Shown here in pieces: positions 1 to 7,822 of a stretch of 35,830 nucleotides of DNA. Source of the stretch: Flemingiibacterium sp045587285 (GTDB taxonomy: Bacteria > Bacillota > Clostridia > Oscillospirales > CAG-272); the NCBI GenBank assembly GCA_045587285.1, contig JAZNBZ010000146.1, positions 1 through 35,830 of the forward strand, read 5' to 3'. The notes beneath the pieces are model-generated. The model had not been told where the DNA came from. It ran no database searches and saw nothing but the letters and a program-made list of their open reading frames with translations. Every line of letters begins with the position of its first letter. The stretch's first letter is position 1. Both the position numbers and the translations under genes were made by a program.

Positions 1-141
1 GTGATAAGGCTCACGCTTACCGTTTCTCCTCTCGTCGATAACAAGAGTAAAGAAAGCGTTTGCCGCCTGATGGATCTGAGGATATTGCTCCTTGCTAAAT
101 CCTATGTAGTGTAAGATGGGAGCTTTAAGCGCTCCGAGTAA
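1..141. repeat. Terminal direct repeat, left copy
   Basis: These 141 bases are identical to 35690-35830. One gene reads through the join without a stop, so the molecule is a closed circle (or circularly permuted) of 35,689 bp. A repeat of exactly 141 bp matches a common maximum k-mer of metagenome assemblers, so it is more likely an assembly overlap than a physical terminal repeat. Confidence 0.95.
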
Positions 142-159
142 AGCTTCGTTGTAATTCAT
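1..159 (-). CDS. Alpha/alpha-toroid-like virion protein, N-terminal part (continues at 35689)
   Basis: First 53 codons of a 404-residue protein whose remainder lies at 34634-35689. The start ATG (159-157) follows AAGGAGG with ideal spacing. The frame is open to base 1, which equals base 35690, and continues without a stop on the other side of the junction. The protein is described in full under 34634-35830. It follows the 98-aa gene 172-468 in the late leftward operon. Confidence 0.85.
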   Translation of the reverse strand, partial: MNYNEALLGALKAPILHYIGFSKEQYPQIHQAANAFFTLVIDERRNGKREPYH

Positions 160-171
160 CGTATTACCTCC

Positions 172-468
172 TTATTCAGCTTCTTCGACAACGATGTCGT
201 AAGCTTCACCTTCATGCCTCATAGTGTATTCGAGAATTGCATCCTCTGAAGGACGGAAGGTATAGCTGTAACTACCCTTAGTTACGAGAGCGCAACGGTT
301 TATCGTAAACATACGGTTGCCGCTGTCCTCCTCAGTGCAGAAAAATTGCAGACGGAAATCGCCTTTGACCTTGAATGAGAGTTTATACCACTTCTCTCCC
401 TTAAGATGAGCAACAACGTTTGAACCGTTCTCACCTGTTATTTTTGTAATTAATGCTATGTTATTCAT
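172..468 (-). CDS. Small phage structural-region protein, function unknown
   Basis: A 98-residue protein, not recognised. It begins MNNIALITKITG and is rich in predicted beta strand (alternating hydrophobic and polar residues, aromatic-rich), with no membrane segment or signal peptide. It ends in an acidic tail, VVEEAE. The start is preceded by AGAAAGGAAAA. It lies between the BppU-like baseplate gene (ends 483) and the 404-aa gene starting at 159. That position and the fold impression suggest a small tail or baseplate accessory protein, for example a fibre tip or carbohydrate-binding module. This is inference from position only. Confidence 0.6.
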   Translation of the reverse strand: MNNIALITKITGENGSNVVAHLKGEKWYKLSFKVKGDFRLQFFCTEEDSGNRMFTINRCALVTKGSYSYTFRPSEDAILEYTMRHEGEAYDIVVEEAE

Positions 469-482
469 TATATTTTCCTTTC

Positions 483-2177
483 TTAATATGCTGCTCGCAT
501 TTGCTGACCGTACACCCAGATTTCACGAGTATCGGTTTTCGCTGTAATTTCGATAAACCAGTTACTCGGTGGAGTTGAGTACGCTGAATACGATATAGTC
601 ATCGTTAGCGGTGCGGTTATTGAAATCTGTACATTGAACTCATCATCATAGTCCGAGTCGGCAACGTCATCAAACGCATAGTATATTGCTTCCGCACCTT
701 CTTCCCCGAACGGATTATCAGAGGAAATAACCATATTGGGATAACCGCCGCAGTTTACACTTTCAGGAGGCGCAATATGAATAAACGCTTTAAGTGTGTT
801 TTCCGCAACCTCGGTAAACGTAAACGAGCGATAAAGTGGTGACCACGGATCGTCGTTATTATACTCAAATTCCTGTATCGGAACCGAATAACAAGAACAT
901 GAACCGCCAGACGAACCTCCACCTCCACCGCCTTCGGGAAGCGTGATCCTTGTCATTTCTTCATCGTTAAGATTTTTGAAAATGAGTACGTTATTCGATA
1001 AGGTCGGAGCCTTGACAGCCGATTTCTTAATTGCCTCGTCGGCATTTCCGCGAGAAGTAGCCTCGTTGTTTATGCGTGTACCGAGCTCTGTGTCTGCGTT
1101 CTGTCTTGTTGAAGCCTCGCTCGAAACGGCGTTCTTTACCGCCTGAGTAGTAGGCGGTACGGAGAGCTGCTCCGAATTCGTTGTATTAACGTTTGTAGTC
1201 CACGCAGGGAGCGTTAAATCCCCGAGCGGTACTCTTACCTCACTCTCTACGCCTTCGTGCGTTCTGAAGGAAAATACGATCTCGTTATTGGCTTCGTCAA
1301 ACCTTACGTTCGTCAGCATCGACATAAGGATAAGGTCGATGGTGGTGTATCTTCCCGAAAGAGTTTCAAATGTTATCTTTCCCGTAGTCTCATCATACGT
1401 AGGAATACCAACGGCGAGGTCTTTTATCTCGTTATCAGCCGTTTCTCTTGCATTACTCTCTATGGAAATAAGAGTTTGCATAGACTCACCGATTCGAGTT
1501 TCAACAGCCGCAACATCGTCGGTTATCCTCTGACCGAGCGCCGTGTCAGCGTTTTCGCGAGCTGTTGCTTCTTCACCAAGCTCCTCCGCTAAGTTTTCTG
1601 CGAGACTGGTTACGATATTCGAAACGAACGTGTATACAGCTTGTGCGGTGGGCGGTGTGTCGGGATCACTCGGATTTGAAACGTTAGTTACCCAAGATGG
1701 CGGTAACTGATTAAAGAGCGAAGAAAAATAGCTTCTTAACTCCCCTATGTTGATAAGCAGATCGTTGTACACGTTGCTATCGGGTGTTTGAGGTAGCACA
1801 GGCGTAATTCCCTGCGCTACGGTGAATGTTGCTATTCCCGTGGAAGGCTGTGAATCTTCGACGGTGCCGTTTCCGTCTTCGTAATCTCTCGCAAGAAAAA
1901 CGAGCTGGATCTTTACCTGTCCGGGATACTTGGTGAGCGCACCGCCTACAAGCACCGACCAAGCTCCGAAGCTGAGGCTGTCGGACGGGATAGGAAACGC
2001 CGCTATCGGATCTAATACCTCGCCGTTCGGAAGCTCCGCGTAGATCTTCACCGCGGAATACTGCCCCACGGAAAAGGGAGCGAAAACCGAGATCACCGCT
2101 CCGTTTACGCTCCCCTGCCCTACTGTTGACGGCTCGACCTGTGAGATCGAGAAGTCTTTGTTTACTATGATTTGCAT
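483..2177 (-). CDS. BppU-like baseplate/tail fibre protein
   Basis: A 564-residue protein. Residues 1-125 resemble the N-terminal domain of phage baseplate upper proteins (BppU/DUF2479 type): MQIIVNKDFSISQVEPS, then a beta-rich block with YSAVKIYAELPNG and YPGQVKIQLVFLARD. Two internal repeats follow. One has WVTNVSNPSDPDTPPTAQAV (161-180) and its counterpart WTTNVNTTNSEQLSVPPTTQ (326-345), each followed by coiled-coil segments (TARENADTALGQRI and STRQNADTELGTRI) typical of trimeric fibres. A Gly/Ser hinge at 415-425 runs into CSC and a C-terminal beta domain of about 130 residues, probably host- or glycan-binding. It follows the tail hub gene, and the start has AAGGAGG. The role as host-recognition device is inferred from family and position. 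Confidence 0.72.
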   Translation of the reverse strand: MQIIVNKDFSISQVEPSTVGQGSVNGAVISVFAPFSVGQYSAVKIYAELPNGEVLDPIAAFPIPSDSLSFGAWSVLVGGALTKYPGQVKIQLVFLARDYEDGNGTVEDSQPSTGIATFTVAQGITPVLPQTPDSNVYNDLLINIGELRSYFSSLFNQLPPSWVTNVSNPSDPDTPPTAQAVYTFVSNIVTSLAENLAEELGEEATARENADTALGQRITDDVAAVETRIGESMQTLISIESNARETADNEIKDLAVGIPTYDETTGKITFETLSGRYTTIDLILMSMLTNVRFDEANNEIVFSFRTHEGVESEVRVPLGDLTLPAWTTNVNTTNSEQLSVPPTTQAVKNAVSSEASTRQNADTELGTRINNEATSRGNADEAIKKSAVKAPTLSNNVLIFKNLNDEEMTRITLPEGGGGGGSSGGSCSCYSVPIQEFEYNNDDPWSPLYRSFTFTEVAENTLKAFIHIAPPESVNCGGYPNMVISSDNPFGEEGAEAIYYAFDDVADSDYDDEFNVQISITAPLTMTISYSAYSTPPSNWFIEITAKTDTREIWVYGQQMRAAY

Positions 2178-2192
2178 CTTGTCCTCCTTATG

Positions 2193-5168
2193 TTAATTTA
2201 TTTTGTGTGTTGTTCTGATATAGATTTTTCCGTCACTCGGAAGCTTTCCGTTCCCTCCGAGGATCGTTGCCCCGGTCACTGCATCGCGAATGCACCACGA
2301 TACGTAATCGGCGTTAGGAAGCTTAGATCCGTTAGTTCCAACGTCAACCTTGATCGCAAGGTTCACATCGTAATCAACATCTAATACCTCTGCATACTGT
2401 CCTCCCGGAGGTCCAACTGTTCCGTCCATAACATTGAGCCGGGCGTTGTAAAAATAGCACTTTGCCCCGGCTCCTGATAAATGACCGCCCACAAGAGGAT
2501 TATTTTCAACAAAATTGCCGAAAATGTAATCGTCCGTGGTGACAAAATGAAGCTGGTACGTAAAGTTTATCGCATCACGGCTCGATTTGTGGATAATTAT
2601 AGGGTTAGATGTAGATGCAATGCATCGCACCTTGTTTATATTATCATCCCACGCAATATCGAGCGGAATCGAGTCACCTACCGCTATTTCCTTGCCCGAG
2701 TCAACGCTCGTGTTAGAATAAATACTGATGTGCATCGAGTAAGCTTCACCGTAAACAGGATCTCCGTACCTTGCGAGGCGCGTAAGCTTATACGCAGCTT
2801 CGCCATTAGCCTTACCGACATCCTGTAAATACGTTCCTGCTGAATAGTTGTCTTCAAAACGGAAGTTGAAAAGCAGTGAGTTACCGAGCGCTATCGACTG
2901 CACCGGAAGCAGATAGGTTCCGATCTCAGCGCCGCTGTAATCGTAAGTAGTCACTCTCGCAAGCGTAGCTTTGGTAAAGCCTGTGCCTAAATTAACGAGA
3001 GAATCAGCGATAATCCTTTCAAGATTTGAAGCATCGGAAAAACCGGGGCTTTGCTGTCCGCTCAATTCAAACGGAGCCGAACCGATCACCGCGTAATCCT
3101 CCCAAACCATATAGCTTTCGCTTACGTTCGTGTCGATCTCAAATTGCCTTACCGCACTGTTGATTCCCACGAAGCGCCCAAGCTGATTGAAATTCTTGGT
3201 AAGACCAAGCTCGACAAGGAAATAGTCACGCCACATCTTAGCCGTAACGCTCGATATGTACATATTCTTTCCGTAGCTCTCGTCCGGGAATATCTTCCCT
3301 GCCGCGCTCTTTATCGCCGCCCATTTTTCGGAATTTCCCTTAGTCTTGAAAACAAGCTTTGTTTCCGCGCTTCCCATCATAGCGATTTCACCTTTGAGGC
3401 GCTTACCGTAGTTCACGCTGGAGAGCTTATTTGCGCTCTGATTAAAGGCTATTACCGAATGTGTCTGAAGATCCGCAACGTTGCGCTTTGCCTGCCGCAC
3501 ACGTCCGTTTATCGCCGTAATGTATTCAACGTTGAAAGCAAGATCGAAAACATCCTGCTTTATATTTGGAATCTCAATTCCAACAGCCGCAAGAATATTA
3601 TAGATTGCACGATTTGAAAAGATGGGAGAAACCGGATTATCCTCTCTGTAATGTAATCCATAAATATTTGGCTGACCTTGTACGTAGTAAAGCGCGTATG
3701 CCTTTGCGTAAGGATATGAGCCTTGGTTCGAATACAAGAGATCGTATTCCTTCTTTTCGTAGATGTAAGGCGTAATGTCCTTTTTTGTCCCGTTGTAATT
3801 AACAGTTACCTTTGTTATCTTTTCGATATTTGCCACGGTTGCGATCATTGCAGTATCTGCGGAAGTTCGCATATCCGTTACACTCGTTTCACTGCGTATC
3901 GTTCTGAATCCGTTATCAAAGGGATCAGACATAGAGCCTTGCTCCTCGTTTTCAAGGTTCATAAGACCGTTTACAACGCTGTCAAGGTGCGAGGCAAATT
4001 TCTCCGAAGTAATATCGCTCGTTTGAGATATCGGTGTGCCGAATACCCCTTCAGTGAGCATTTCAGCGCTTCCGAGATCGTCAAAATAAACGACGTTGTT
4101 TTTTAAGCGCGGTATACACTGTACCGTCCTTGCGATTTCAAGAAGATTTTCCCACAAGGTCGCTCCGTTTGCGAAGTTAAACTCAGCGCAGGGTGTAGTG
4201 GAATATTTTGCTGCTGTATCAGGATCAAACGTGAAACGCTGTGTGTCGGTCGTGCGGATAGGTTCAGCTATTTCGAGGAGCTGATTAGTTACCGAGGTAA
4301 TTGTTATATCCTGTGGAATATTGGTTGGAGTTACAACCGCTATTTGATAAGTTGTCGCAAAACTGCTATACGAATAATGTGTACTTCCTCGAAAAATATC
4401 AAAGCTGACATAAACGTTAATCGTATATGAATTATCCATATTGGGCAACGTAATACCGTAATCCGAAAGATCAAAATCCGTTATATTCATAACATCAGAA
4501 TTATCGTAGGTGGTTCTCTCATTCGTTACATTGTCAAATACTTCGATTAACCATTGAATCAGATGAGGCGTGTATGTGGTACCGTCTACCACCGGAGTCA
4601 AATTGATAATATCCGAAAGTTTTATAACAGAATTGTTTCTCCAGACCGATATAAGGTTTTTCGCAGAAAAAATAGCTGTTGATTGATAATAGGTATATGT
4701 GTATGGAGATTGCATTTTGTTTCGATAAAATGCATTTGGAGAGGCGTTAGATCCATATATCTCTTTAACCTCATCATTATCGAGTCCATATGGAGGTGAC
4801 TTTACTTCAGCGACTATATAATCATTATATAACGGTTTCACAAAACTCTTTGCCCTGCATATCACTCGTTCAAGTATTTTTGTTTCCTCGACAAGCAGTA
4901 TTTTGTGGTCGGCTCTGCCGGTCTTTTGATTAACGATACAGTTATCAACACTTATGTAATACCAGATCGATTCTGTCTCATCTATCGTAATTTCAACGAG
5001 CGAAAAAGCAGGATAAGCGCTTACTCTTGGTGTATTTCTCAGCTCCACAAAAGCCTGATCGAGTCCAACGTCAAGCGTGAATTGGAAATTAAAAGGATAA
5101 ACGGCGTAGCGAGTTACGTCTACACCGTCTTCGGGATTTTCGTAAATTGTTATGTTGAATACGTTCAT
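2193..5168 (-). CDS. Large tail hub / baseplate protein
   Basis: A 991-residue protein, the largest in the genome, directly upstream of the BppU-like gene. The N-terminus (MNVFNITIYENPEDGVDVTR, then beta strands with YPAFSLVEITIDE and NCIVNQKTGRADHKILLVEE) looks like a distal-tail/hub module that contacts the tube. Residues about 90-290 are Tyr/Asn/Thr-rich and their DNA is visibly more AT-rich, suggesting an inserted domain. A middle module (about 330-640) has the alternating strands of gp27/Tal-like hubs. The C-terminal 250 residues look beta-sandwich-like, ending GGNGKLPSDGKIYIRTTHKIN. No lysozyme or peptidase motif was found. It starts after GAAAGGAG. A structural tail role is fairly sure; domain limits are estimates. 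Confidence 0.7.
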   Translation of the reverse strand: MNVFNITIYENPEDGVDVTRYAVYPFNFQFTLDVGLDQAFVELRNTPRVSAYPAFSLVEITIDETESIWYYISVDNCIVNQKTGRADHKILLVEETKILERVICRAKSFVKPLYNDYIVAEVKSPPYGLDNDEVKEIYGSNASPNAFYRNKMQSPYTYTYYQSTAIFSAKNLISVWRNNSVIKLSDIINLTPVVDGTTYTPHLIQWLIEVFDNVTNERTTYDNSDVMNITDFDLSDYGITLPNMDNSYTINVYVSFDIFRGSTHYSYSSFATTYQIAVVTPTNIPQDITITSVTNQLLEIAEPIRTTDTQRFTFDPDTAAKYSTTPCAEFNFANGATLWENLLEIARTVQCIPRLKNNVVYFDDLGSAEMLTEGVFGTPISQTSDITSEKFASHLDSVVNGLMNLENEEQGSMSDPFDNGFRTIRSETSVTDMRTSADTAMIATVANIEKITKVTVNYNGTKKDITPYIYEKKEYDLLYSNQGSYPYAKAYALYYVQGQPNIYGLHYREDNPVSPIFSNRAIYNILAAVGIEIPNIKQDVFDLAFNVEYITAINGRVRQAKRNVADLQTHSVIAFNQSANKLSSVNYGKRLKGEIAMMGSAETKLVFKTKGNSEKWAAIKSAAGKIFPDESYGKNMYISSVTAKMWRDYFLVELGLTKNFNQLGRFVGINSAVRQFEIDTNVSESYMVWEDYAVIGSAPFELSGQQSPGFSDASNLERIIADSLVNLGTGFTKATLARVTTYDYSGAEIGTYLLPVQSIALGNSLLFNFRFEDNYSAGTYLQDVGKANGEAAYKLTRLARYGDPVYGEAYSMHISIYSNTSVDSGKEIAVGDSIPLDIAWDDNINKVRCIASTSNPIIIHKSSRDAINFTYQLHFVTTDDYIFGNFVENNPLVGGHLSGAGAKCYFYNARLNVMDGTVGPPGGQYAEVLDVDYDVNLAIKVDVGTNGSKLPNADYVSWCIRDAVTGATILGGNGKLPSDGKIYIRTTHKIN

Positions 5169-5187
5169 TTATCTCCTTTCGAGCATC

Positions 5188-5213
5188 AAAAAAGGAAGCT
5201 AAACGCTCCCTTT
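5188..5213 (-). terminator. Rho-independent terminator after the lipoprotein gene
   Basis: On the minus strand, AAAGGGAGC (5213-5205), a 5-nt loop and GCTTCCTTT (5199-5191) form a 9-bp stem with one G-U pair, continuing into a run of six T (5193-5188). It overlaps the stop codon of the lipoprotein gene and sits just before the ribosome site of the tail hub gene at 5168. It would therefore end lipoprotein transcripts unless late transcription reads through. Confidence 0.75.
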
Positions 5214-5541
5214 AAGAGTAATATTCATATACTTTATCAGTAATATCTGTGGTGTAATCAGACAAAGGATTTTTTATAACATACTCCTTTGGATACGGCT
5301 TAGAATTTTTATTTTCAGATACTATCAAAAACCGCGCTTCAAGAGTTTCTTCTCCCCAATGCCAAAAATGTTTAACTGAATAAACGCCAACGTCAAGTTT
5401 GGTGAGATTACCGAGAGAATGATAAAAACCACCTTCAGGACTTCCTTCTTCATAAACGAAACGTTCCTCTCTATTCCCACACCCCGAAAAACAAGCTACA
5501 ACGAGGATTAAGCACAGGACCAATGCAAAGACCTTTTTCAT
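5212..5541 (-). CDS. Small lipoprotein, probable superinfection-exclusion or surface cargo
   Basis: A 109-residue protein with a classic lipoprotein signal: MKKVFALVLCLILVVACFSGC, basic n-region, hydrophobic core, and lipobox-like F-S-G-C placing the lipidated Cys near residue 21. The start at 5541 is chosen because it begins the signal peptide and AGGAG lies upstream. The mature part is small and polar (YSVKHFWHWGEETLEARFLIV, then a Lys/Tyr-rich C-terminus). It has its own TTGACA-17-TATCAT promoter and its own terminator, and is AT-richer than the flanking tail genes. This is a textbook moron inserted between tail genes. Phage lipoproteins of this size can block DNA entry of related phages (for example Ltp of TP-J34), but no homology is claimed. 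Confidence 0.78.
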   Translation of the reverse strand: MKKVFALVLCLILVVACFSGCGNREERFVYEEGSPEGGFYHSLGNLTKLDVGVYSVKHFWHWGEETLEARFLIVSENKNSKPYPKEYVIKNPLSDYTTDITDKVYEYYS

Positions 5542-5577
5542 AATAAAAACGCTCCTATCATTTAAATTTGTACCTTT

Positions 5578-5606
5578 ATGATAACACCGTTTTGATAATT
5601 TGTCAA
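5578..5606 (-). promoter_or_regulatory. Promoter of the lipoprotein gene
   Basis: Minus-strand TTGACA (5606-5601), a 17-nt spacer, then TATCAT (5583-5578), five of six matches to the -10 consensus. It starts six bases after the stop codon of the upstream tail gene and drives only the lipoprotein gene, which suggests expression in the lysogen independent of the late promoter. Confidence 0.75.
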
Positions 5607-5611
5607 GCATT

Positions 5612-6088
5612 TTATTCCGCACCGCCCATTCTGGAACGGTTGAAAGCTACTCCGGCACGCTGACGGGAAAGAGCGAGGCTCTCGTTCTCAATGCGCTGTT
5701 CGAGGTCGATCTGCTTCTGATTGAAATAGATATTTGTTGCGGTGTGAACGGCGATAAGCGCAGCACCAACGTAGTTACCCATAGCAACCGACATACCGAT
5801 CGAGGCAATCGTTCCGGCTGTATTGAGCATAAATTCTGCCCTCTGTTGACTCTCACTGTTACCGGTAGTCAGTCCGACGTTCGTTACGTAAAAAGAAACT
5901 GATTTTTTTACAAGTCCTGAGATTTCTTTGTAAGCGATTGTATTCCTGATGAAGCTTACCGTATCTCGGAACGGATGCGCGGTGTTCTCCTGAACGGTGT
6001 TTTTGGTTGCTGAGCTTCCTCCGCTGCCACCTCCACCGGAGCCGCCGCCCTCCAGCTTAACGACTATCTCGTAAGAATGGTCTGCCAT
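5612..6088 (-). CDS. Short tail protein, candidate minimal tape-measure/injection protein
   Basis: A 158-residue protein. ATG 6088 is preferred over ATG 6094 because AAGGAGGT abuts the latter and is 7 nt from the former. A short beta-like N-terminus (MADHSYEIVVKLE) is joined by a Gly/Ser linker (residues about 12-26) to an alpha-helical body. The body carries a hydrophobic, Gly/Ala-rich stretch (about 92-120, with IASIGMSVAMGNYVGAALIA), followed by a charged amphipathic helix and a C-terminus ending NRSRMGGAE. It occupies the slot between tail tube and tail hub where siphophages carry a long tape-measure gene, and no long one exists in this genome. A membrane-active short tape measure or injected protein is therefore the working idea. 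Family not recognised. Confidence 0.6.
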   Translation of the reverse strand: MADHSYEIVVKLEGGGSGGGGSGGSSATKNTVQENTAHPFRDTVSFIRNTIAYKEISGLVKKSVSFYVTNVGLTTGNSESQQRAEFMLNTAGTIASIGMSVAMGNYVGAALIAVHTATNIYFNQKQIDLEQRIENESLALSRQRAGVAFNRSRMGGAE

Positions 6089-6100
6089 AGTCATACCTCC

Positions 6101-7012
6101 TTAAACGATGCTATCGTCAGCCTCGATGAACGAGAGGTTTATTCCTACGTTCTGCGGTCGCTGCACCGAGAGCGAGATATTTGAAACGAGCATCAGATGG
6201 GAAATACCAACGCCGGGTGTTTTCTTATACCGTACCGTAAGCGGCAAAGGAGTGTTGTCTACTCCGTTATGAAGAAGCTGAATGAAATATTCGCATAGAG
6301 GATTATCCGTAAGCGGCATTGAAAGCTCAAGGCTGTACTTTGCCTCCTGAATAGTATTCCCCACACGGGAATCGCCGCTGTGTGTCTGCCCTTCGCTCGT
6401 TCCTACCATGTTCTCAGAGGCTTGGATAACGTAAAGCGTGTAATCCGTATTGTTGTAGGTTATGGTATACGTGACGTTATCGGACGAAACACCGTTTTGC
6501 ACAAATATCGCATTTACCGTGAACCTCAGCGGCACGATCTTTCCGAGGTTGCTTGTGGTTACAACGAAGCTCCCGGAAGATGCAAGAGAAAACGTGGTTG
6601 TTACGGTGTAGTTGGTTTCGGTCCCGCCCTCGGGTGTGTCCGTGACGGACATCGAAGTGCCGTTATACTCTGATATAAAATCCTCGATAGCCTTTCGCGC
6701 CGCTGCTACGGGAGCGTAATACATATATGTTTCATCGTTCGGATCTGCGGTCATTTCGTCAACGTTCACGATAATCTCGCACTGTGCCGTAAGCTCGGCA
6801 AATTTGAGCGTTGTGAGCGGCGAAACGTTTGAACCTACCAAGGATAGCACCCCGTACTTCTTGCCGATTATATCGTTGATATTTCGGCTCGCATAGTCAA
6901 AGTTGCCAACGTCGGCATATATGCAGAACGGTCTGTACCTCATCTCCTCATCTGTGAGCTGAGCGTTCAGACCGTCCTCTATTATTTTTCGTAATTCGTT
7001 TAAGTATTCCAA
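6101..7012 (-). CDS. Probable major tail (tube) protein
   Basis: A 303-residue, mostly beta protein (MEYLNELRKIIEDG, later KYSLELSMPLTDNPLCEYFI, SHLMLVSNISLSVQRPQNV). It probably starts at TTG 7012, preceded by AAGGAGG at 10-nt spacing; the next in-frame ATG lies about 23 codons inside. Residues about 110-220 are Thr/Ser-rich (TDTPEGGTETNYTVTTTFSL, VTYTITYNNTDYTLYVI) and look like an Ig-like or beta insertion of the sort displayed on tail tubes. It overlaps the 3' end of the tail-completion gene by 13 nt and precedes the short tail protein. The tube assignment comes from gene order (neck, completion, tube, hub) and beta content; no invariant motif was seen. Confidence 0.6.
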   Translation of the reverse strand: MEYLNELRKIIEDGLNAQLTDEEMRYRPFCIYADVGNFDYASRNINDIIGKKYGVLSLVGSNVSPLTTLKFAELTAQCEIIVNVDEMTADPNDETYMYYAPVAAARKAIEDFISEYNGTSMSVTDTPEGGTETNYTVTTTFSLASSGSFVVTTSNLGKIVPLRFTVNAIFVQNGVSSDNVTYTITYNNTDYTLYVIQASENMVGTSEGQTHSGDSRVGNTIQEAKYSLELSMPLTDNPLCEYFIQLLHNGVDNTPLPLTVRYKKTPGVGISHLMLVSNISLSVQRPQNVGINLSFIEADDSIV

Positions 7013-7458
7013 TCGGTTTGTTCCTCCTTCTGAATGATCTCGACGGAATCAAATTTCACACCGAATTTCATAAGCATATCCTTTACCGCCCTTGTAAGCT
7101 CCTCTGAGAAACGTTCGACCGTCTTGTTGTCAAACCAGCCTTGCACTCGGCAAGGTCTCTCGTTAGTCCACTTGGCATATGGCGCGATACCGTCCATCTT
7201 GCCCTCTTTGTGATCTCTTGTAAAGCTTACCACTCGGTCTTGCTTTTTGTAGTAACGAGTTACCTCTTGCCCTCCAAGGTCAAAGTATACCCGATGCGAA
7301 AAATACCCCGTCTTGCGGTTCTTAAAGGCGTGATAGCGCATATTACCCGTGTCGATCGGAACGGTGTCCTGTGCCTTGGATTTAGCGAACAGTACACAGT
7401 TTGTAAACGCCGCCTCAAGCTCTCCGCGGCTTACTCCGAGCATTTCGTATACATTCAT
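7000..7458 (-). CDS. Tail-completion / minor tail protein (HK97 gp10-like)
   Basis: A 152-residue protein starting at MNVYEMLGVSRGELEAAF. ATG 7458 overlaps the stop of the preceding gene as ATGA, which decides the start. It contains KSKAQDTVPIDTGNMRYHAF, the P-x-D-T-G-N/R-L-x-x-S/H signature of the HK97 gp10/tail-completion family, followed by a C-terminal helix (NKTVERFSEELTRAVKDMLM). These proteins join the connector to the tail tube. It sits after the head-closure protein and before the tube protein, as expected. Confidence 0.72.
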   Translation of the reverse strand: MNVYEMLGVSRGELEAAFTNCVLFAKSKAQDTVPIDTGNMRYHAFKNRKTGYFSHRVYFDLGGQEVTRYYKKQDRVVSFTRDHKEGKMDGIAPYAKWTNERPCRVQGWFDNKTVERFSEELTRAVKDMLMKFGVKFDSVEIIQKEEQTDWNT

Positions 7459-7820
7459 ACCGTAAGCCCCAAGGGATTGGCGCACTCAACGAGCGATAGC
7501 ACCGTGAGATCGTCCACGGAGCGGAAAAAGAACGCTCTCTGCTCGTTTTGGACTTGCCCCGTAGTGAAGTCGCTTATCGTGTACATTCTCCCCTCCTGAG
7601 TGAGAATATAGCCTCCCACACGGAATCGAATGTCATAGGTGGTTGAGATCGTTACCCGTCCTTCCATCGTGATCAAATTGTTTATAGGCTGTGTGAAAGC
7701 CTTGCTTCTTTCCGTCACCTTCTCATAACGAAAATAAACGCCCTGCTCGGCGTTCTCAATGGTTGGATGACGTTCGTAGTATTTTGCGGAATAAAATTCC
7801 GAGGTAAGCGGCTCGAACAT
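7455..7820 (-). CDS. Head-tail closure / neck protein
   Basis: A 121-residue, beta-rich protein (MFEPLTSEFYSAKYYERHP, TISTTYDIRFRVGGYILTQ, GRMYTISDFTTGQVQNEQRA). Its size, strand pattern and place between the connector (7823-8380) and the tail-completion gene fit head-closure (stopper) proteins of the SPP1 gp16 / HK97 type. Start ATG 7820 has GGAGG upstream. The assignment is from position and size; no specific motif is claimed. Confidence 0.6.
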   Translation of the reverse strand: MFEPLTSEFYSAKYYERHPTIENAEQGVYFRYEKVTERSKAFTQPINNLITMEGRVTISTTYDIRFRVGGYILTQEGRMYTISDFTTGQVQNEQRAFFFRSVDDLTVLSLVECANPLGLTV

Positions 7821-7822
7821 CG

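Noticed and set aside
1033..1600. CRISPR-like or simple repeats in the baseplate gene
   Set aside because: The similarity is at the protein level (coiled-coil units with TAREN/STRQN ... NADT), not regular DNA repeats with spacers.
3051..3617. Plus-strand frame of 188 codons within the tail hub gene
   Set aside because: Shadow of the minus-strand coding sequence with no ribosome site and no plausible protein features.
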